A stretch of DNA of 64,000 nt from JAZFSZ01 sp036446455 (GCA_036446455.1 JAZFSZ010000098.1:1-64000); one strand, 5' to 3'. Positions 53,129 to 62,312 are shown, numbered from the stretch's first letter. The notes: generated by a model from the letters alone, not told the origin. A program made the numbers and translations.

Positions 53129-53514
53129 GCGACTGGTTAGACAACATCAAATGGAATGATCAGGGTCTGGTGCCGGCAATTGCGCAGGAAGCGGGATCGG
53201 GCAAGGTGCTGATGGTGGCCTGGATGAATCGCGAGGCCCTGGCCAAGACGGCCAGCAAGGGCCGTGCGTTCTACTGGTCGCGTTCGCGCCAGACGCTGTG
53301 GGAAAAGGGCGAAGTGTCTGGTCACGGGCAGGAGGTGAAAGAAATTCGCCTTGACTGCGACAATGACGTTATCCTGCTGCAGGTGGAACAGCACGGTGGC
53401 ATATCCTGTCACACCGGTCGCCATAACTGTTTTTATCAGCAGTTACAGGGGAAGCACTGGGTAACGGTGGACCCCGTATTAAAACCGGAAGAGGAGATTT
53501 ACGGCAAGCGCTGA
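53125..53514 (+). CDS. hisI: Phosphoribosyl-AMP cyclohydrolase
   Basis: HisI opens the adenine ring of PR-AMP. The 129-residue protein has VLMVAWMNREAL, FYWSRSRQTLWEKGEVSG and zinc/magnesium residues in LDCDNDVILLQV and the C-x-T-G-R-x-x-C pair of SCHTGRHNCFY. It is a separate gene from hisE, unlike the fused enterobacterial hisIE. Confidence 0.96.
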   Translation: MSDWLDNIKWNDQGLVPAIAQEAGSGKVLMVAWMNREALAKTASKGRAFYWSRSRQTLWEKGEVSGHGQEVKEIRLDCDNDVILLQVEQHGGISCHTGRHNCFYQQLQGKHWVTVDPVLKPEEEIYGKR

Positions 53515-53539
53515 CAGCGGCGAACGCGGAAAGATTCAA

Positions 53540-53857
53540 ATGTCTGATATTCTTACAAAATTGGCAGTGGTGCTCGAGGACAGGCGCAAAGCCGATCCTG
53601 CGTCGTCTTATGTTGCCGGGCTGTACGACAAGGGCCTGGACGCCATTTTAAAGAAAATTGGCGAGGAGGCCAACGAGACCATTATTGCCGCCAAATCTGG
53701 CGATAGCGACCAGATAATCCATGAAACTGCCGATTTATGGTTTCATACCCTGGTGATGTTGATTGACCGGGGGCTGCATCCGGATCAGGTGCTTGAGGAA
53801 CTGATGCGCCGTTTTGGCACTTCCGGACTTGAAGAAAAGGCACAGCGCCACCACTGA
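53540..53857 (+). CDS. hisE: Phosphoribosyl-ATP pyrophosphohydrolase
   Basis: HisE hydrolyses PR-ATP to PR-AMP. The 105-residue all-helical MazG-like protein has SSYVAGLYDKGLDAILKKIGEEANETIIAAK (by its K-I-G-E-E-x-x-E metal motif) and HETADLWFHTLVML. It follows hisI by 25 nt and leads into tatA, a linkage common in beta- and gammaproteobacteria. Confidence 0.96.
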   Translation: MSDILTKLAVVLEDRRKADPASSYVAGLYDKGLDAILKKIGEEANETIIAAKSGDSDQIIHETADLWFHTLVMLIDRGLHPDQVLEELMRRFGTSGLEEKAQRHH

Positions 53858-53926
53858 TCAAGGTGACGCTTATACGCGGGAAGTGTGATTTTCGCGGTTT
53901 TCAAATTATTTGTTGGAGTAAGGAAC

Positions 53927-54169
53927 ATGGGTGGTATTGGAATTTGGCAATTGGTAATCGTGCTGGTGATTGTGCTTTTGATCTTTGGCACCAAGAAACT
54001 GCGTAATCTGGGTGGTGATGTCGGCGGCGCCATCAAGAATTTCAAGGGCGCGATGAAAGAGGGGAAGGATGGTGATAAGAAGAAGGTCGAGGACCAGAGC
54101 GACAGCGGCCGCGTGATCGACGCGAAGGCCAAGGTGGAAGATAAAGTGGAAGACAAGGGCAAGTCCTAG
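53927..54169 (+). CDS. tatA: Sec-independent translocase subunit TatA
   Basis: TatA forms the pore-like assembly of the twin-arginine export system. The 80-residue protein has the N-terminal membrane helix (IGIWQLVIVLVIVLLIFG), hinge TKKLRNLGGDVGGAIKNFKGAM amphipathic helix (residues about 20-42) and a charged tail. The ATG at 53927 has AAGGAAC directly upstream and gives the canonical MGGIGIWQL start; the frame extends 14 codons upstream without a site. Confidence 0.95.
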   Translation: MGGIGIWQLVIVLVIVLLIFGTKKLRNLGGDVGGAIKNFKGAMKEGKDGDKKKVEDQSDSGRVIDAKAKVEDKVEDKGKS

Positions 54170-54196
54170 ACTTGCCTGTCTTGCTAAATCCGTTAC

Positions 54197-54652
54197 ATGT
54201 TCGATATCGGATTCTTGGAGCTGGCGCTCATTGGCATTCTGGCGCTGGTGGTGTTGGGTCCCAAGCGCTTGCCCGAGGCGGCGCGCACGGCGGGTCGATG
54301 GGTCGGTAAGCTACGCGCTTTTATTTCCGATGTTAAACAGGATATTGATCGCGAGATCGAAAGTGGCGATCTAGCCGATTTTCGGCGCCTGAAAGATGAA
54401 CTTAGCAAGGCACGCACCCTGATTGAAGAGTCTTCAAACAGCATTTACCAGCAAGTTGACGGTCTGGCGGGCAATATTAATCAAGAGGTAAAAGGAATCA
54501 GTTCGCCTGCGTCGGTTGCTTTGGCAAGGAAGAAGAAATCCCCGGCAAAAAAGAAAACCGCAGGCAAGAAGAGGGCGGTGAAGAAAAAGCCCGCGAAAAA
54601 ACCCGAAAACAAGAAAGCGGCAAAAAAGAAATCCCGCAAACGCAAAACCTGA
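54197..54652 (+). CDS. tatB: Sec-independent translocase subunit TatB
   Basis: TatB forms with TatC the receptor for twin-arginine signals. The 151-residue protein begins MFDIGFLELALIGILALVVL with the conserved Glu8 and GPKRLPEAAR hinge, followed by a long amphipathic helix and a C-terminal tail extremely rich in Lys (about 110-151), which is common in TatB. It follows tatA by 27 nt. Confidence 0.95.
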   Translation: MFDIGFLELALIGILALVVLGPKRLPEAARTAGRWVGKLRAFISDVKQDIDREIESGDLADFRRLKDELSKARTLIEESSNSIYQQVDGLAGNINQEVKGISSPASVALARKKKSPAKKKTAGKKRAVKKKPAKKPENKKAAKKKSRKRKT

Positions 54653-54664
54653 TCAAATCAGAAC

Positions 54665-55522
54665 ATGGCGGACGTCGACAATCCCAAAAATTCAGAAGGC
54701 TCGCTAATCAGCCATTTGCTGGAGCTGCGCAATCGCCTGCTCTATGCTGTCATCGCCATACTCATTGCGTTTGTACCGCTGGCGATTTTTTCCGAACAGT
54801 TATATCAACAGCTGGCGGCACCCCTGCTGGCATCGTTGCCGGAAGGTAGCGATATGATTGTGACCCATCCGCTGCAGGCATTTTTGACGCCGATCAAGCT
54901 CGCATTATTTTTTGCTATTATCATCACTATCCCGTTTGTGCTGTACCAGATCTGGGCGTTCGTGGCGCCGGGACTGTACAAACACGAGCAGAGAATGGTG
55001 TTACCGCTATTGGTGTCGAGCAGCTTGTTGTTTTATACCGGTATGGCATTCGCCTACTTTGTTGTGTTTCCTCTGGTGTTCGGTTTTCTCTCCAGGGTCA
55101 CACCAGAAGGCGTGCAGTTCATGCCGGACATCAAGGCCTATCAGGATTTTGTGTTTACCTTGTTTTTTGCCTTTGGTGTGGCATTTGAATTACCGGTGGC
55201 GCTGGTGCTGTTGACTCGTCTGGGCGTCATTAACCCGCATACACTCGGGAAAAAACGGCCCTACGTCGTGTTATGGACCTTTGTGGTGGCCATGCTGCTG
55301 ACACCACCGGATCCCTTGTCTCAAACCATGCTGGCGATACCCTTGCTGATATTGTTCGAAATCGGTTTATTTATATCCAGACGCGTGAAACCACGCGAAA
55401 AAGACAATGACAGTGAAGAAATGACGGATGCGGAAATGGAAGCAGAAATGGACGCAGCCTTGAAGGAACTCGACTCCCCGTTTGAATCCAGCCGCGATAC
55501 CCAGGGGAACAAAAAGCGGTAG
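54665..55522 (+). CDS. tatC: Sec-independent translocase subunit TatC
   Basis: TatC recognises twin-arginine signal peptides. The 285-residue protein has six membrane segments and the N-terminal LISHLLELRNRLLY, a cytoplasmic FVAPGLYKHEQRMV loop, and FLSRVTPEGVQFMPDIKAYQDF in the second periplasmic loop; the C-terminal tail is acidic (about 245-285). The Rieske protein encoded at 58.9 kb has a twin-arginine leader and is a likely substrate. Confidence 0.96.
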   Translation: MADVDNPKNSEGSLISHLLELRNRLLYAVIAILIAFVPLAIFSEQLYQQLAAPLLASLPEGSDMIVTHPLQAFLTPIKLALFFAIIITIPFVLYQIWAFVAPGLYKHEQRMVLPLLVSSSLLFYTGMAFAYFVVFPLVFGFLSRVTPEGVQFMPDIKAYQDFVFTLFFAFGVAFELPVALVLLTRLGVINPHTLGKKRPYVVLWTFVVAMLLTPPDPLSQTMLAIPLLILFEIGLFISRRVKPREKDNDSEEMTDAEMEAEMDAALKELDSPFESSRDTQGNKKR

Positions 55523-55541
55523 ATGCCCGTCCAAGCAACTG

Positions 55542-57398
55542 ATGAAACGGCATCTGCAACGTTTTCTGCTTTTCAGCGTCCTGACGGCATCCGCCTGGAT
55601 GCCCGTGACCAACGCGGAACCCCGGCTTGAAAACCAGCTCGCCAATCACGCCTCACCTTATCTTGCGCTGCATGCCAGCGATCCCGTGAAATGGCAGGAC
55701 TGGAGGCCTGCTGTCATTAAACTGGCGCGTAAGCAAAACAAGCTTGTTTACCTGTCTATCGGTTACTTTTCCTGTCACTGGTGCCATGTGATGCAGCGGG
55801 AGAGTTATCGCAATCCGGAGATCGCCCGTTTTCTAAATGAGCATTTTATTCCCGTCAAGGTTGATCGTGAACTGGAACCGGCGCTGGACTCGCATTTGAT
55901 CGAATTTGCCGAGCAGACCCTGGGTGTGGCGGGCTGGCCGTTGAATGTGTTTCTGACGCCCGAGGGTTATCCGTTATACGCCGTGCTCTACATGCCACGG
56001 AAAGAATTTCAGCAGGTATTGGTTAAATTGCAGAAACTCTGGCACCAGGATTCAGCGAGCCTGGTGAAGCTGGCAAGACAGGCTGTGAACCAGGGCAAGG
56101 GTCCGGGCAAGCCTGTTTTGAATTCTGGTCAGGTAAAGGCCTATGTCAGCAAGATTGTCGAAACCAGTTTTACCATTGGCGATCCTTTTCATGGTGGCTT
56201 CGGTGAGCAGTCCAAGTTCCCGTCGGTACCGCAACTGGACTTCCTGCTGGCACAGTACCAGCGTCAACCCGATAGCAAATTGAAGAACTTCCTTCAGCGT
56301 ACGTTCGATCAAATGATGCGTAACGGATTGTATGATCATCTGGGGGGTGGTTTTTTTCGATACACTGTCGATCCCGGCTGGCAGACGCCGCACTTCGAGA
56401 AAATGTTATACGACAACGCTTTACTGGCAAGACTGTATTTGCGTGCAGGCATGCTATGGCAACGTGATGACTACCTGCAGATATCGGCAGAAACGCTGAA
56501 ATTTATGCAAAAGGAAATGCGCCATGCAGAGGGCGCCTTTATCGCTTCGCTATCCGCGCTTGATGACAAGGGTGTGGAAGGCGGCTATTACTTGTGGTCG
56601 TTGTCTGAACTCGGAAAATTATTGAGCGCGGACGAGCTAAAAGCTTATCGGTTGGCCAGCGGCATGATGGACGCACCGCCGTTTGAAAACGGTTACTTGC
56701 CAATGCAGGTACTGACGGCAAATGAAGTGGGTGAGTCGCTAAAGCTTGGCGCGAACAAAGTGCAAGCGTTGCTATCATCGGCGCAAACAAAACTGCACGT
56801 GGCGCGGAACCGCCGCACGATTCCCAAAGACATAAAGTTACTCGCTGGTTGGAATGGTCTCGCGCTTTCTGTCTACGCTGAGGCAGCGCGAGTAAAGAAA
56901 GATGCGATTTATGGTGCAACGGCAAAGGCATTGCACGACTATTTGGTCAAAACATTGTGGGTAGATGGTGGTTTGCAACGGTCCGTGGCCAATGGCCGTG
57001 CTGTCGGACAAGCATCGCTTGAAGACTATGCGCAAGTGGCGCATGGACTGCTGGATTATGCCCGCTTAACGAAACGGCAAAAGGACTATCGGCTGGCGCG
57101 GAAAGTGGTCGATGCGGCATGGGAGCGATTCTATAGCGGCACAGGTTGGCGCCTGAGTGAGAAAATGCTGATTCAAACAAAAGTGTCCAGGGATGCACAT
57201 GCCGATGGTCCCATGCCGTCACCCTCGGGATCTATTCTTGCCACATCATTGACGCTGGCCGAATTACGCGATGACCGTGCCTTGTATAAAAAGGCTCTGG
57301 CAGCACTGAACAGCGGTCATGAAGCCATTCAATCCGATCCCTTCTGGTATGCCACCCACGTGGCGGCGATGGTCCAGGCGATTGACCAGTCTCCCTAG
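55542..57398 (+). CDS. Secreted DUF255 thioredoxin-like / six-hairpin protein
   Basis: The 618-residue protein has a signal peptide (MKRHLQRFLLFSVLTASAWM..., cleaved after TNA) and the DUF255 (Thioredox_DsbH, YyaL) domain: ASPYLALHASDPVKWQDW, then SIGYFSCHWCHVMQRESY with the C78-x2-C81 pair, GVAGWPLNVFLTPEG. A helical six-hairpin glycosidase-like part follows (about 240-600; SKFPSVPQLDFLL, GLYDHLGGGFFRYTVDPGWQTPHFEKMLYDNA by pattern). The frame reaches 20 codons into tatC, but the ATG at 55542 gives the signal peptide. Function of the family is unresolved. It ends four bases inside the convergent protease gene. Confidence 0.85.
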   Translation: MKRHLQRFLLFSVLTASAWMPVTNAEPRLENQLANHASPYLALHASDPVKWQDWRPAVIKLARKQNKLVYLSIGYFSCHWCHVMQRESYRNPEIARFLNEHFIPVKVDRELEPALDSHLIEFAEQTLGVAGWPLNVFLTPEGYPLYAVLYMPRKEFQQVLVKLQKLWHQDSASLVKLARQAVNQGKGPGKPVLNSGQVKAYVSKIVETSFTIGDPFHGGFGEQSKFPSVPQLDFLLAQYQRQPDSKLKNFLQRTFDQMMRNGLYDHLGGGFFRYTVDPGWQTPHFEKMLYDNALLARLYLRAGMLWQRDDYLQISAETLKFMQKEMRHAEGAFIASLSALDDKGVEGGYYLWSLSELGKLLSADELKAYRLASGMMDAPPFENGYLPMQVLTANEVGESLKLGANKVQALLSSAQTKLHVARNRRTIPKDIKLLAGWNGLALSVYAEAARVKKDAIYGATAKALHDYLVKTLWVDGGLQRSVANGRAVGQASLEDYAQVAHGLLDYARLTKRQKDYRLARKVVDAAWERFYSGTGWRLSEKMLIQTKVSRDAHADGPMPSPSGSILATSLTLAELRDDRALYKKALAALNSGHEAIQSDPFWYATHVAAMVQAIDQSP

Positions 57399-58564
57399 CC
57401 TGGTGTTGATGCCCGCTGTGGTCGCTCGATCACGATAGCTGTGACAGTAAGTATTTCTCCCTTGCGGAATATCTTGAGCTTTAATTTGCTGCCAGGCTTG
57501 TGGCGTGAAATTGCCGTTAACGCCTCGTGCGGGTCGGTAATCTTTTTGCCGTTTATTTCCAGAACAACGTCACCGGGTTCGATGCCGGCCTTGTGTGCCG
57601 GCCCGTTGCGCATGACGCCAGCGATAATAACGCCGCCCGGTTTGGGCAATTCAATCGCTTTGGCGATTGACGCTGTGACCGCATGGGCTTCGACACCGAG
57701 CCAGCCGCGCCGTGGACGACCGTATTTCAGGATCTCTTCCAGCACGTTTCTGGCGAGATTGGAGGGGATTGCAAAACCGATGCCTTGTGAGCCGCCGCTA
57801 CGCGAGTAAATAGCGGTATTAATTCCGATCAGATTACCGTTGGCATCGACCAGTGCCCCACCGGAGTTGCCAGGGTTGATGGCGGCGTCGGTTTGAATAA
57901 AGTTCTCAAAGGTATTGATACCCAGTTTAGTGCGACCGGTGGCACTGATAATGCCCATAGTTACGGTTTGGCCAACCCCGTAGGGATTGCCAATGGCCAG
58001 TGCCACATCACCGATATGCAGCGCATCGGAGTCGGCCAGGGTGATGACCGGCAGCTGATCGAGCTCTATTTTTAGCACCGCAAGATCGGTATCGGGATCG
58101 GTGCCGATGATTTTGGCTGCCGCCGTGCGCCCGTCTCTCAACGCCACTTGGATCTTGTCGGCGTCCTTGATGACATGATGGTTGGTAAGCAGATATCCCT
58201 TGTCGCTGATTATGACGCCGGAACCGAGGCCGGTTTGTACATGTTTGCGCGGGCGAATCAGATCGTTGCCGCCACCGAAGAATTGGCGAAAGACGGGATC
58301 ATCGAAAAACGGGTGGGGTTTGATTGTCACCACCCTGGCGGTGGAGATTTTGACCACGGCGGGGGCGGCTCGTTTCACCGCCTGTGCATAGGACACCGGC
58401 CCACTGCCGGGGCCGTACACGGGGGTCGCTGCCTGGCGGATTTCTACTGTGGTGGTCTCGCGATTGGGCAATAACTGCGGCCAAATGAGAATAACTATGA
58501 ATGCCAGTGCCAGGCCTGCAATAAATGCTTGGGCTACAAATTTAAAAGTGCGAAATCGGTTCAA
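57395..58564 (-). CDS. degS: DegS/AlgW-like S1C serine protease
   Basis: The 389-residue protein has one N-terminal membrane helix (about 10-30), a trypsin-like domain with His130 (LLTNHHVI), Asp160 (DTDLAVLKI) and Ser234 (NPGNSGGAL), and a single PDZ domain (about 285-380). One PDZ and a membrane anchor fit DegS, which starts the sigma-E envelope-stress cascade by cutting the anti-sigma factor RseA; DegP/DegQ have two PDZ domains and a cleaved signal. The gene is convergent with the DUF255 gene and divergent from petA, with about 300 nt between it and petA. Naming as degS is by architecture; AlgW is equally apt. Confidence 0.85.
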   Translation of the reverse strand: MNRFRTFKFVAQAFIAGLALAFIVILIWPQLLPNRETTTVEIRQAATPVYGPGSGPVSYAQAVKRAAPAVVKISTARVVTIKPHPFFDDPVFRQFFGGGNDLIRPRKHVQTGLGSGVIISDKGYLLTNHHVIKDADKIQVALRDGRTAAAKIIGTDPDTDLAVLKIELDQLPVITLADSDALHIGDVALAIGNPYGVGQTVTMGIISATGRTKLGINTFENFIQTDAAINPGNSGGALVDANGNLIGINTAIYSRSGGSQGIGFAIPSNLARNVLEEILKYGRPRRGWLGVEAHAVTASIAKAIELPKPGGVIIAGVMRNGPAHKAGIEPGDVVLEINGKKITDPHEALTAISRHKPGSKLKLKIFRKGEILTVTAIVIERPQRASTPG

Positions 58565-58868
58565 TGTTCAGGCCTTGGTAATAAATACTGTGTTTGTTGA
58601 TGTGTCGATGGGGCAGCATTGTAGCGTACCCCGCCGGGCATTTGATTTTGCGATTTTGCTATACATTGGGCGAACAGAGACTGTTTTAAAGCTAATTTTG
58701 AGAAATTGCGTCAGTCCCTTGACTGTAAAGGGGTGTTGTACGATCCTATGCGCCGCTTGAAACGTGCTTGAGTATTTAATAATGTACTTAACTAGCTGAT
58801 CGGGAACATATTTACCGGAATTTTTTGGTTTTTTCTTTCTTTCGACCCGCAACAAAATTGGGGGATCA
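58565..58868. other. Divergent intergenic region between degS-like gene and petA
   Basis: This 304-nt gap must hold promoters for both genes. An extended -10-like TGCTATACA lies at 58657-58665 on the forward strand, and a weaker TTGAAA (58757-58762) with TAATGT (58780-58785) follows. A GGGGGATC ribosome site precedes the petA ATG. No small gene was found. Confidence 0.4.
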
Positions 58869-59465
58869 ATGAGTAAACAGGGTGTGGACCGTACACGGAG
58901 ACGGTTGCTGATGATGACGTCCGGCATTGGCGCCGTAGGGGCAGCATTTGTGGCAGTTCCGTTTGTGAAGAGCATGCTGCCGAGCGCGCGCGCAAGAGCT
59001 GCTGGCGCGCCGGTTGAGGTCGATATTAGCAAGATCGAATACGGCATGAAAATTACCATCGAGTGGCGTGGAAAACCGGTGTGGATTTTGCGTCGTACTC
59101 CGGAGATGCTCGCCACGCTGGAAAAAGTCGAGCCCAAAATGGCAGATCCCGAATCGAAAGAGAGTGACCAGCCAGAGTACGTTGATCCCAGAAATCGTGC
59201 CAGCAATCCCGAATATCTGGTGGTGCTCGGCATCTGTACCCACCTCGGTTGCTCACCGAAAGATCGGCTGCAACCCGGTTCTGTATCCGGTCTTGGTGCT
59301 GATTGGCTGGGAGGGTTTTTCTGCCCCTGCCACGGCTCCACGTTTGATCTTGCCGGTCGTGTATTCAAAAATGTACCGGCGCCGACCAATTTGCCGGTAC
59401 CACCTTACCGTTATCTCAGTGACAGCCGCATTATCGTCGGCGAAGACGAAAAAGGAGCGGCTTGA
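58869..59465 (+). CDS. petA: Ubiquinol-cytochrome c reductase Rieske iron-sulfur subunit
   Basis: The Rieske protein passes electrons from ubiquinol to cytochrome c1 in complex III. The 198-residue protein has a twin-arginine leader (R-T-R-R-R-L-L-M-M, residues 8-16) and membrane helix (about 17-36). Cluster ligands are Cys123/His125 in CTHLGC and Cys152/His155 in CPCHGS, with disulfide Cys128-Cys154. The Tat machinery is encoded 3 kb upstream. GGGGGATC precedes the ATG. The stop overlaps petB. Confidence 0.97.
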   Translation: MSKQGVDRTRRRLLMMTSGIGAVGAAFVAVPFVKSMLPSARARAAGAPVEVDISKIEYGMKITIEWRGKPVWILRRTPEMLATLEKVEPKMADPESKESDQPEYVDPRNRASNPEYLVVLGICTHLGCSPKDRLQPGSVSGLGADWLGGFFCPCHGSTFDLAGRVFKNVPAPTNLPVPPYRYLSDSRIIVGEDEKGAA

Positions 59466-60814
59466 TGGAGAAAATCATGAAATGGATAGACGATCGTTTC
59501 CCGCTAACCGAAACGTTCGAATATCACATGTCCAAATACTACGCGCCGAAAAACTTTAATTTCTGGTACTACTTCGGTTCGTTGGCAATCCTGATGCTGG
59601 TCATTCAGATTCTCACCGGTATTTTTCTGACTATGCACTACAAGCCCGATATCGTTCTTGCATTTGCCTCGGTTGAATACATCATGCGCGACGTCGAGTA
59701 TGGCTGGCTGATTCGGTATATGCATTCCACCGGTGCGTCGTTCTTCTTCATCGCGGTGTACCTGCACATGTATCGCGGTCTGATCTATGGATCCTACCGT
59801 AGACCGCGTGAGTTGCTGTGGATCATCGGTGTCATCATCTTCATTGCGCTGATGGCGGAGTCCTTCATGGGTTACCTGCTGCCATGGGGCAACATGTCCT
59901 ACTGGGGCGCGCAGGTCATTATCTCGTTGTTTGATGCCGTTCCAGTGGTTGGCCCGGGGCTAGCCGAATGGATACGCGGCGATTTTGTTATCGGTGATGC
60001 TACTTTGAATCGCTTTTTCGCCTTTCACGTGGCGGCGGTACCGCTGGTACTGATTATACTGGTGTACCTGCACCTGGTGGCGCTGCACCATGTCGGGTCC
60101 AATAACCCGGATGGTATTGAGATCAAGGAGAACAAGGGTCCCGATGGCATACCGTTGGACGGCATCCCCTTCCACCCCTATTACACGGTGAAGGATATTG
60201 TCGGTGCGACTGTGTTCCTGATGTTATATTCCGCGGTTATGTTTTTCGCGCCGGAACTGGGTGGCTTGTTCCTTGAACACGACAACTTTAATCCGGCCAA
60301 TATCCTGCAAACGCCGTCGGAGATTGTGCCACTGTGGTACTTCACGCCGTTTTATTCAATACTGCGTGCCAGTACCAACAGCATGATGTGGAAGCTGTCC
60401 ATTATGGTGATCATAGTCGGTGGCTTTACCCTGATTTATGCCCGTCATTTTATGGTCAAAGCAGCTGCGTTTATTGTACCGGCGATCTTCATTGTTGGTT
60501 TCTATACACTCCAGGCCAAACTATGGGGCGTTATCCTCATGTTCGGTTCTCTTATGGTGTTGTTCCCACTGTCGTGGCTGGACAAGTCACCAGTGAAATC
60601 CATTCGCTATCGTGGCTGGATATTCAAGCTGGCGCTGTTCCTGTTTATCGTCTCCTTCGGCATTCTGGGATATCTGGGCATGAAGCCGCCGACAGAGCTG
60701 AAAACGCTGGCGGCGCAGATCTGTACCCTGATTTATTTCATGTTCTTTCTGATGATGCCGTTTTACACGCGGTGGGATAAAACCAAACCAGTTCCGGAAA
60801 GGGTAACAACATGA
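59465..60814 (+). CDS. petB: Cytochrome b of the bc1 complex
   Basis: Cytochrome b carries hemes bL and bH and both quinone sites. The 449-residue protein has about eight membrane helices and paired heme ligands: His-x13-His (HSTGASFFFIAVYLH) and His-x14-His (FHVAAVPLVLIILVYLH). It also has the Qo loop P-E-W equivalent PSEIVPLWYFTPF and GYLLPWGNMSYWGA. The 14-residue spacing of the second pair is as in cytochrome b6 and many gammaproteobacterial proteins. ATG at 59465 overlaps the petA stop (TGATG). Confidence 0.97.
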   Translation: MEKIMKWIDDRFPLTETFEYHMSKYYAPKNFNFWYYFGSLAILMLVIQILTGIFLTMHYKPDIVLAFASVEYIMRDVEYGWLIRYMHSTGASFFFIAVYLHMYRGLIYGSYRRPRELLWIIGVIIFIALMAESFMGYLLPWGNMSYWGAQVIISLFDAVPVVGPGLAEWIRGDFVIGDATLNRFFAFHVAAVPLVLIILVYLHLVALHHVGSNNPDGIEIKENKGPDGIPLDGIPFHPYYTVKDIVGATVFLMLYSAVMFFAPELGGLFLEHDNFNPANILQTPSEIVPLWYFTPFYSILRASTNSMMWKLSIMVIIVGGFTLIYARHFMVKAAAFIVPAIFIVGFYTLQAKLWGVILMFGSLMVLFPLSWLDKSPVKSIRYRGWIFKLALFLFIVSFGILGYLGMKPPTELKTLAAQICTLIYFMFFLMMPFYTRWDKTKPVPERVTT

Positions 60815-61554
60815 AAAAAGGTTTAGTCACAATGATGCTGGCCCTGTTGCCGGTAGTAGGATTTGCGTCCAGCGGTAACATCCATCTGGATAAAGTCACC
60901 GTGGATCTTTCCGACCAGGCATCACTGCAGCGGGGCGCGAAGATTTTTGTCAACTATTGCCTGTCCTGTCACAGTGCGTCGTATATGCGTTACAACCGTA
61001 TGGCGACCGATCTTGGCCTGACCGAGGCGCAGGTGGAAGATCACATGGGCTTCATTACCGACGACACAGGCAAGTTCAAGCCCGGCGCACTGATGAAGGC
61101 GACGATCAATGCCGATGAGGCCGAGGCCGCATTTAATACGGTACCGCCGGATCTCAGCGTGATGGCGCGATCCCGTGGTGCCAACTGGATCTATACCTAC
61201 ATGCGTAGTTTCTACCGCGACGAAACAGCACCGAGTGGCTGGAACAACGTGGTGTTTCAGAATGTTTCCATGCCACATGTATTGTGGGCATGGCAGGGCA
61301 CCCAGGCAGCAGAGTTCAGAATCGACGAGGATGGCGTCAAACACTTTGAGGGATTTAAAACCATCAAGGTCGGTAGTATGAGCGAGAAAGAGTATAACGA
61401 GGCGGTGCGCGACTTGACGGCATTTATGGTTTATCTTGGCGAACCCGCAAAACTGGTTCGTTACCAACTCGGGGTATATGTACTGCTGTTCCTGGCGTTT
61501 TTCCTGGTATTCGCGTACCTGTTGAAAAAGAACTACTGGAAGGACGTAAACTAG
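60811..61554 (+). CDS. petC: Cytochrome c1
   Basis: Cytochrome c1 receives electrons from the Rieske centre and reduces soluble cytochrome c. The 247-residue protein has a signal peptide (cleavage near VGFASSG), the heme motif Cys50-x2-Cys53-His54 (NYCLSCHSASYMRYNRM), the P-P-D-L-S-V-M-A-R stretch, an axial Met likely in the GSMSEKEYNEAVRDL region, and a C-terminal membrane anchor (about 215-237). It overlaps petB by four bases. The three pet genes form one operon. Confidence 0.97.
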   Translation: MKKGLVTMMLALLPVVGFASSGNIHLDKVTVDLSDQASLQRGAKIFVNYCLSCHSASYMRYNRMATDLGLTEAQVEDHMGFITDDTGKFKPGALMKATINADEAEAAFNTVPPDLSVMARSRGANWIYTYMRSFYRDETAPSGWNNVVFQNVSMPHVLWAWQGTQAAEFRIDEDGVKHFEGFKTIKVGSMSEKEYNEAVRDLTAFMVYLGEPAKLVRYQLGVYVLLFLAFFLVFAYLLKKNYWKDVN

Positions 61555-61575
61555 GCACCGGGTTACCGGATGCAT

Positions 61576-61600
61576 CACAGGGGGCGTCACGCCCCCTGTG
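61576..61600. other. Perfect 11-bp hairpin between petC and sspA
   Basis: CACAGGGGGCG (61576-61586), loop TCA, then CGCCCCCTGTG (61590-61600): 11 perfect pairs, mostly G-C. No T-run follows on either strand (the next bases are GACGTTAAAG), so it is not a standard intrinsic terminator. It lies 22 nt after petC and 34 nt before sspA and may act as an mRNA 3' stabiliser or partial attenuator. Confidence 0.75.
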
Positions 61601-61633
61601 GACGTTAAAGCACACAGAATGGAGATTGCATAA

Positions 61634-62260
61634 ATGGCATTAGCCGCAAACCGCAAACCGGTCATGACGCTGTATTCCGGTACCGTCGATTGTTACAGTC
61701 ACCGCACGCGCATCGTGCTGTTCGAAAAAGATGTGGAGTGCAAGATCGTATTCGTGGAGCCGGACAGCAAACCGGCCGAGCTTGCCGATCTCAATCCCTA
61801 TAACCAGGTGCCCACCGTCGTCGATCGTGATCTGGTGTTGTATCAGTCTGCCATTATCAATGAGTATCTGGATGAGCGGCTGCCGCATCCGCCATTGATG
61901 CCAGTGGATCCGGTCAGCCGCGCCCGCGCCCGTCTGATGTTGTTCCGCTTCGAGAACGACTGGTATCGCCTGTTGCCCGATATCGCAAGCGGCGAGAAGA
62001 AAACGGCGACCAGGGCACGCAATGTCATTCGCGATGGTCTCACCGTGATTTCACTGATTTTCAAGGAACAATCATTTATTTTGGGTGAGGAATTTTCGCT
62101 GGTCGATTGCGCTTTGGCACCCATCTTGTGGCGTCTGGACCACTTTAAAATCAGCCTGCCACGACAGGCCAAGCCCATGCTGGAGTACGCCCACCGCGTA
62201 TTTGAACGCAAGTCGTTCCAGGCCAGTCTCACTGAAGCCGAACGGGAAATGGTGAAATAG
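61634..62260 (+). CDS. sspA: Stringent starvation protein A
   Basis: SspA is a GST-fold protein that binds RNA polymerase and alters transcription during starvation and acid stress; it has no GST activity. The 208-residue protein has MTLYSGTVDCYSHRTRIVLFEK, LADLNPYNQVPTVVDRDLVLYQSAIINEYLDERL (by pattern) and the surface motif PHPPLMP (about 75-81) needed for RNA polymerase contact. Location after cytochrome bc1 and before sspB is conserved in many gammaproteobacteria. Confidence 0.95.
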   Translation: MALAANRKPVMTLYSGTVDCYSHRTRIVLFEKDVECKIVFVEPDSKPAELADLNPYNQVPTVVDRDLVLYQSAIINEYLDERLPHPPLMPVDPVSRARARLMLFRFENDWYRLLPDIASGEKKTATRARNVIRDGLTVISLIFKEQSFILGEEFSLVDCALAPILWRLDHFKISLPRQAKPMLEYAHRVFERKSFQASLTEAEREMVK

Positions 62261-62312
62261 GCCATCACGGGTCTGTTGGCAGCAAGGCGTTCCCCTGAAT
62301 CGCCATAATCGC

